A stretch of DNA of 9,525 nucleotides from Nitrospiria bacterium (GTDB lineage: Bacteria; Nitrospirota; Nitrospiria; JACQBZ01). The notes below the pieces were generated by a model. It searched no databases. It had not been told where the DNA came from and saw only the letters and a list, made by a program, of their open reading frames with translations. Every line of letters starts with the position of its first letter. Position 1 is the first letter of the stretch. Location: positions 1 to 9,525 of the forward strand of contig CAKKOZ010000087.1 in NCBI GenBank assembly GCA_919901335.1, written 5' to 3'. This document shows positions 7,147 to 9,525 of the stretch, piece by piece. The translations under genes were made by a program, and so were the position numbers.

Positions 7147-9129
7147 ATGAAACCATCCCCCAAGAAAAAAACATCGCATAAACGCAAAACCTTTTATATC
7201 ACGACGCCGATCTATTACGTCAACGACGTCCCTCATATCGGCCATGCCTACACCACCGTCGCAGCCGATGTTCTGGCCCGGTACAAACGGCTCCGGGGCT
7301 ACGAGACCTTTTTCCTGACCGGGACGGATGAACACGGGCAGAAAGTCCAGCAGGCGGCCTCCCATCATGGGGTGGACCCTCAGATGTATGCCGACCGGAT
7401 GGTCGTGGCGTTCAAAGAACTCTGGGAACATCTGACGATTTCGAACAGCGACTTTGTCCGTACGACGGAAGAACGCCACAAGCGGGTCGTTCAAGCAGTC
7501 CTTCAAAAATTACAAGAACGAAACGTCCTCTACCAGGCATCGTACGAAGGCTGGTACTGCCTGCCGGACGAACGCTTCTGGACCAGTGAAGACGTCGTGG
7601 ATGGAAAATGCCCGGAATGCGGCCGGCCGGTGGAGCCTCTCTCGGAATCGAACTATTTTTTCAAGATGAGCGCCTATCAGGACCGGCTCAAGCGGCATAT
7701 CCGGAAACATCCCAAATTCATTCAACCCGAAAGCCGGCGAAACGAGGTAATGGGATTTCTGGAGCGCCCGCTTAAAGACCTTTGCATTTCACGCCCGCGG
7801 GCGCGGCTGTCCTGGGGGATCCCCTTCCCGTTTGATCCGGATTATGTCACGTACGTCTGGGTGGACGCGCTGGTCAATTATATCTCGGCCCCCGGTTACG
7901 GCTCCGATGAACGGCGGTTTAAAAAATGGTGGCCGGCCGACGTCCATCTGGCCGGAAAGGATATTCTCACGACCCATGCCGTTTACTGGTCCGCACTCCT
8001 GATGGCGCTCGGGCTCGAACTTCCGAAAACATTGTTCGCGCACGGCTGGTGGACCGTGGACGGAGAGAAGATGTCGAAAAGCCGCGGCAACGTGGTGGAT
8101 CCCAACACGATGGCGGCCGAGTACGGAACGGACGCCTTCCGGTATTTTCTTCTGCGCGAAGTTCCTTTCGGCCAGGACGGCGACTTTTCGAAAGCGGCCG
8201 TAACGACCCGCTACAACAGCGAGCTGGCAAACGATCTGGGCAACCTTTTCTCACGCACGCTCACAATGATTGAGCGGTATTCCGGCGGCGTGGTTCCCAA
8301 ACCGCATCCCAAGGCGGTCAAGACAGATGACCGCCGGATGGCGGCTCTGGCCAAGGAACTTTATAAAACGGTCGGACAAGAGATGGATCGGTTTGCGTTC
8401 CATCGAGCGTTACGCGAAATCTGGACGCTCGTGGATTTTGCCAACCGGTATGTCGAGCAGAACGCCCCATGGAATCTGGCCAAGGCCCCCAAAAACCAGG
8501 CCCGATTGGACACCGTCCTGTACCACCTGGCCGAAACATTGCGCATCCTGGCGATTTATCTTTTCCCCTTCATGCCGACGACGGCCCAGCGCATGGTCAC
8601 GGAGATCGGCTGGACGACGCCGCTCGATCAGGCCATCAAACCGATGGACTATCACTGGGGGAAACTCAAACCGGGCCGGCCCGTTCAAAAAGGAAAACCG
8701 CTTTTTCCCCGGATGGAACCGCCGACCGGCATCACGAAACAAGAAACCGTCGAAGCCGCGACGCCTTCAAAGGAGATCCGCATGGAATCCACGCAAACCG
8801 AACCCTCTTTAATCACAATGGACGAGTTCCGCAGGCTGGAGCTTCGCGTCGGCCGCGTCGTCTCGGCCGAAAAGGTGGCGGGAACCGACAAGCTGTTAAA
8901 ACTCTCGGTGGATATTGGAACCGAAATCCGTCCGGTCGTGGCCGGCATCGCGACACGATATGCGCCCGATCTTCTCATCGGGAAAATGGTGATTCTCGTT
9001 GCCAACCTGAAGCCGGCCGTCATTCGAGGGATCGAGTCGCGCGGGATGATACTGGCAGCGGGAGACAAGGAGGTCGAGGCACTGGCGACCTTCCTGGAGC
9101 CGGTCAAGCCCGGCTCACGCGTGAAATAA
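7147..9129 (+). CDS. metG: Methionyl-tRNA synthetase with C-terminal tRNA-binding domain
   Basis: MetG is a class I synthetase that charges tRNA-Met. It has 660 residues. The N-terminal catalytic core shows PHIGH (29-33) as the HIGH motif, TGTDEHG (58-64), and KMSKS at 308-312. The connective domain insert has Cys138 and CPEC at 155-158, with Asp141 where a fourth zinc ligand would be. The anticodon-binding helical domain spans about 360-510 (NDLGNL at 362-367 and the NAPW at 439-442). A hydrophilic linker (about 515-555) leads to the EMAP-II/Trbp111-type OB fold (about 558-660), which includes RVGRVVSAEKV (567-577) and SRGMILAA (631-638). The ATG at 7147 is the only usable start. It lacks a good SD and adds a short Lys-rich tail before the usual FYITTPIYYVN. 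The gene lies 17 bases after holB. Confidence 0.97.
   Translation: MKPSPKKKTSHKRKTFYITTPIYYVNDVPHIGHAYTTVAADVLARYKRLRGYETFFLTGTDEHGQKVQQAASHHGVDPQMYADRMVVAFKELWEHLTISNSDFVRTTEERHKRVVQAVLQKLQERNVLYQASYEGWYCLPDERFWTSEDVVDGKCPECGRPVEPLSESNYFFKMSAYQDRLKRHIRKHPKFIQPESRRNEVMGFLERPLKDLCISRPRARLSWGIPFPFDPDYVTYVWVDALVNYISAPGYGSDERRFKKWWPADVHLAGKDILTTHAVYWSALLMALGLELPKTLFAHGWWTVDGEKMSKSRGNVVDPNTMAAEYGTDAFRYFLLREVPFGQDGDFSKAAVTTRYNSELANDLGNLFSRTLTMIERYSGGVVPKPHPKAVKTDDRRMAALAKELYKTVGQEMDRFAFHRALREIWTLVDFANRYVEQNAPWNLAKAPKNQARLDTVLYHLAETLRILAIYLFPFMPTTAQRMVTEIGWTTPLDQAIKPMDYHWGKLKPGRPVQKGKPLFPRMEPPTGITKQETVEAATPSKEIRMESTQTEPSLITMDEFRRLELRVGRVVSAEKVAGTDKLLKLSVDIGTEIRPVVAGIATRYAPDLLIGKMVILVANLKPAVIRGIESRGMILAAGDKEVEALATFLEPVKPGSRVK
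8769..8784 (+). promoter_or_regulatory. Internal ribosome binding site and in-frame ATG inside metG
   Basis: AAAGGAG (8769-8775), a 6-base gap and ATG (8782) give a near-ideal initiation site at codon 546 of metG. It lies in the linker just before the tRNA-binding OB fold. Initiation here would make a 115-residue free domain, close to the stand-alone Trbp111 protein (about 111 residues). The metG start itself has no comparable SD. Whether it is used is unknown. Confidence 0.4.
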
Positions 9130-9145
9130 ATTCTTCTTTAATTTC

Positions 9146-9175
9146 TTGACTTATTCCAATAACACCCATTACAAT
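9146..9175 (+). promoter_or_regulatory. Predicted sigma70-type promoter of the small ORF
   Basis: TTGACT (9146-9151) and TACAAT (9170-9175) are 18 bases apart, each matching 5 of 6 consensus bases, in an AT-rich patch directly after the metG stop. RNA would start near 9182 and give a leader of about 73 nt before the small ORF. Confidence 0.6.
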
Positions 9176-9184
9176 CAGCGACTT

Positions 9185-9217
9185 TCCGGGCCGGCGGGCG
9201 GATGAGGTCGGCCCGGA
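9185..9217 (+). promoter_or_regulatory. Hairpin in the leader of the small ORF
   Basis: TCCGGGCCG (9185-9193) pairs perfectly over 9 bases with CGGCCCGGA (9209-9217) around a 15-nt loop. It begins about 3 bases after the predicted transcription start. No U-run follows, so it is not a standard intrinsic terminator for metG. It may instead protect the mRNA 5' end or be regulatory. Confidence 0.5.
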
Positions 9218-9254
9218 TAAGGATTGTTCACCAAAAAATAACGAGGCAAGAAAG

Positions 9255-9431
9255 ATGACGGTATTAATCAGACGTTTCAAGTTGGCGACGGGCCAGACGA
9301 AAGAAGACCGGATTATTGAGCAGGACCGCATCGAACGGTATATGGGAATGTTCGAACGCGAGGACGTGAAGCAGCTTCAGACCGGGCAGAAAGTCATGAT
9401 CGAAAAAGACGAGTGGCAACTCCTTTTGTAG
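9255..9431 (+). CDS. Small protein of unknown function (58 residues)
   Basis: I do not recognise this protein. The ORF starts at the ATG at 9255, with GAGG 8 bases upstream, and ends at TAG 9429-9431. It begins MTVLIRRFKLATG and ends EKDEWQLLL. It is highly charged (many Arg, Lys, Glu, Asp), with no cysteine, signal peptide or membrane segment, and is likely soluble and partly helical in the middle (about residues 15-42). Support comes from the good SD, its own sigma70-like promoter and GC-rich third codon positions similar to the neighbouring genes. It is the first gene after metG and not obviously part of that operon. No function should be inferred from its position alone. Confidence 0.65.
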   Translation: MTVLIRRFKLATGQTKEDRIIEQDRIERYMGMFEREDVKQLQTGQKVMIEKDEWQLLL

Positions 9432-9525
9432 GGGCTCGCGTCGCCCCCTCCACCGGCAGAGCCGGATGGAGCCTCCCCCTCTCGCTCGCTTCCGCTCGCT
9501 GGATGGATACCCACCGGATACCGCG
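9431..9525. repeat. GC-rich hairpin-forming intergenic repeat-like element, cut by window edge
   Basis: Directly at the small ORF stop is GGGGC (9431-9435), 7-nt loop, GCCCC (9443-9447). A second hairpin follows with arms 9448-9457 (CTCCACCGGC) and 9461-9471, a 3-nt loop and one bulged A at 9466. Next come two copies of CGCTCGCT (9483-9490 and 9493-9500), and second copies of GGATGGA (9464-9470, 9501-9507) and CCACCGG (9450-9456, 9511-9517). No coding frame is apparent. It resembles REP/BIME-like or MITE-like intergenic DNA; the first hairpin could also help end transcription, although there is no U-run. Confidence 0.45.

Noticed and set aside
9185..9217. Intrinsic terminator of metG
   Set aside because: The stem is strong, but the following bases (TAAGGATTG) are not a U-run, and the hairpin lies downstream of a good promoter. 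A leader hairpin is the better reading.

Overview
The window is a housekeeping stretch of a bacterial chromosome with moderately high GC (about 55-60% by eye) and strong G/C preference at third codon positions. It carries six full or near-full protein genes and one small ORF. I see no phage, transposon, CRISPR or rRNA/tRNA signal. The tmk-holB-metG order, a MetRS with a C-terminal tRNA-binding domain and the general protein style fit a Gram-negative-type lineage such as Nitrospirota or a former deltaproteobacterial group. That placement is a guess, not a result.

Left part, minus strand: glmU then glmS, 6 bases apart, form an operon for UDP-N-acetylglucosamine synthesis, which supplies peptidoglycan and lipopolysaccharide. 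GlmS makes glucosamine-6-phosphate. GlmU does the last two steps, acetylation and uridylylation. The phosphoglucosamine mutase gene glmM is not in the window. glmS runs off the left edge about 19-20 codons before its expected end. A 7-base tandem repeat at the junction encodes the GlmU basic tail, its stop codon and the glmS ribosome binding site together.

Centre: a divergent intergenic region of about 295 bases (3165-3459). It holds a good sigma70-type promoter for glmU, a Fur-box-like palindrome over that promoter's -10, a LacI-type palindrome at its -35, and a leader of about 200 nt with two stem-loops.

Right part, plus strand: a tight gene set reads an SMC/Rad50/YhaN-like ATPase with a central membrane hairpin, tmk (dTMP kinase), holB (DNA polymerase III delta prime) and metG (methionyl-tRNA synthetase). 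Gaps are 21, 10 and 17 bases, so these are probably co-transcribed. The ATPase is the least ordinary gene: it is short, membrane-anchored where its relatives have a hinge, and appears to lack the usual catalytic acid and switch histidine. Inside metG, a strong ribosome binding site and ATG sit exactly at the start of the C-terminal tRNA-binding domain, so a free Trbp111-like protein may also be made.

Right end: after metG come a sigma70-like promoter, a hairpin-containing leader and a 58-codon unknown ORF. These are followed by a GC-rich, repeat-like, hairpin-forming intergenic element that runs off the edge.
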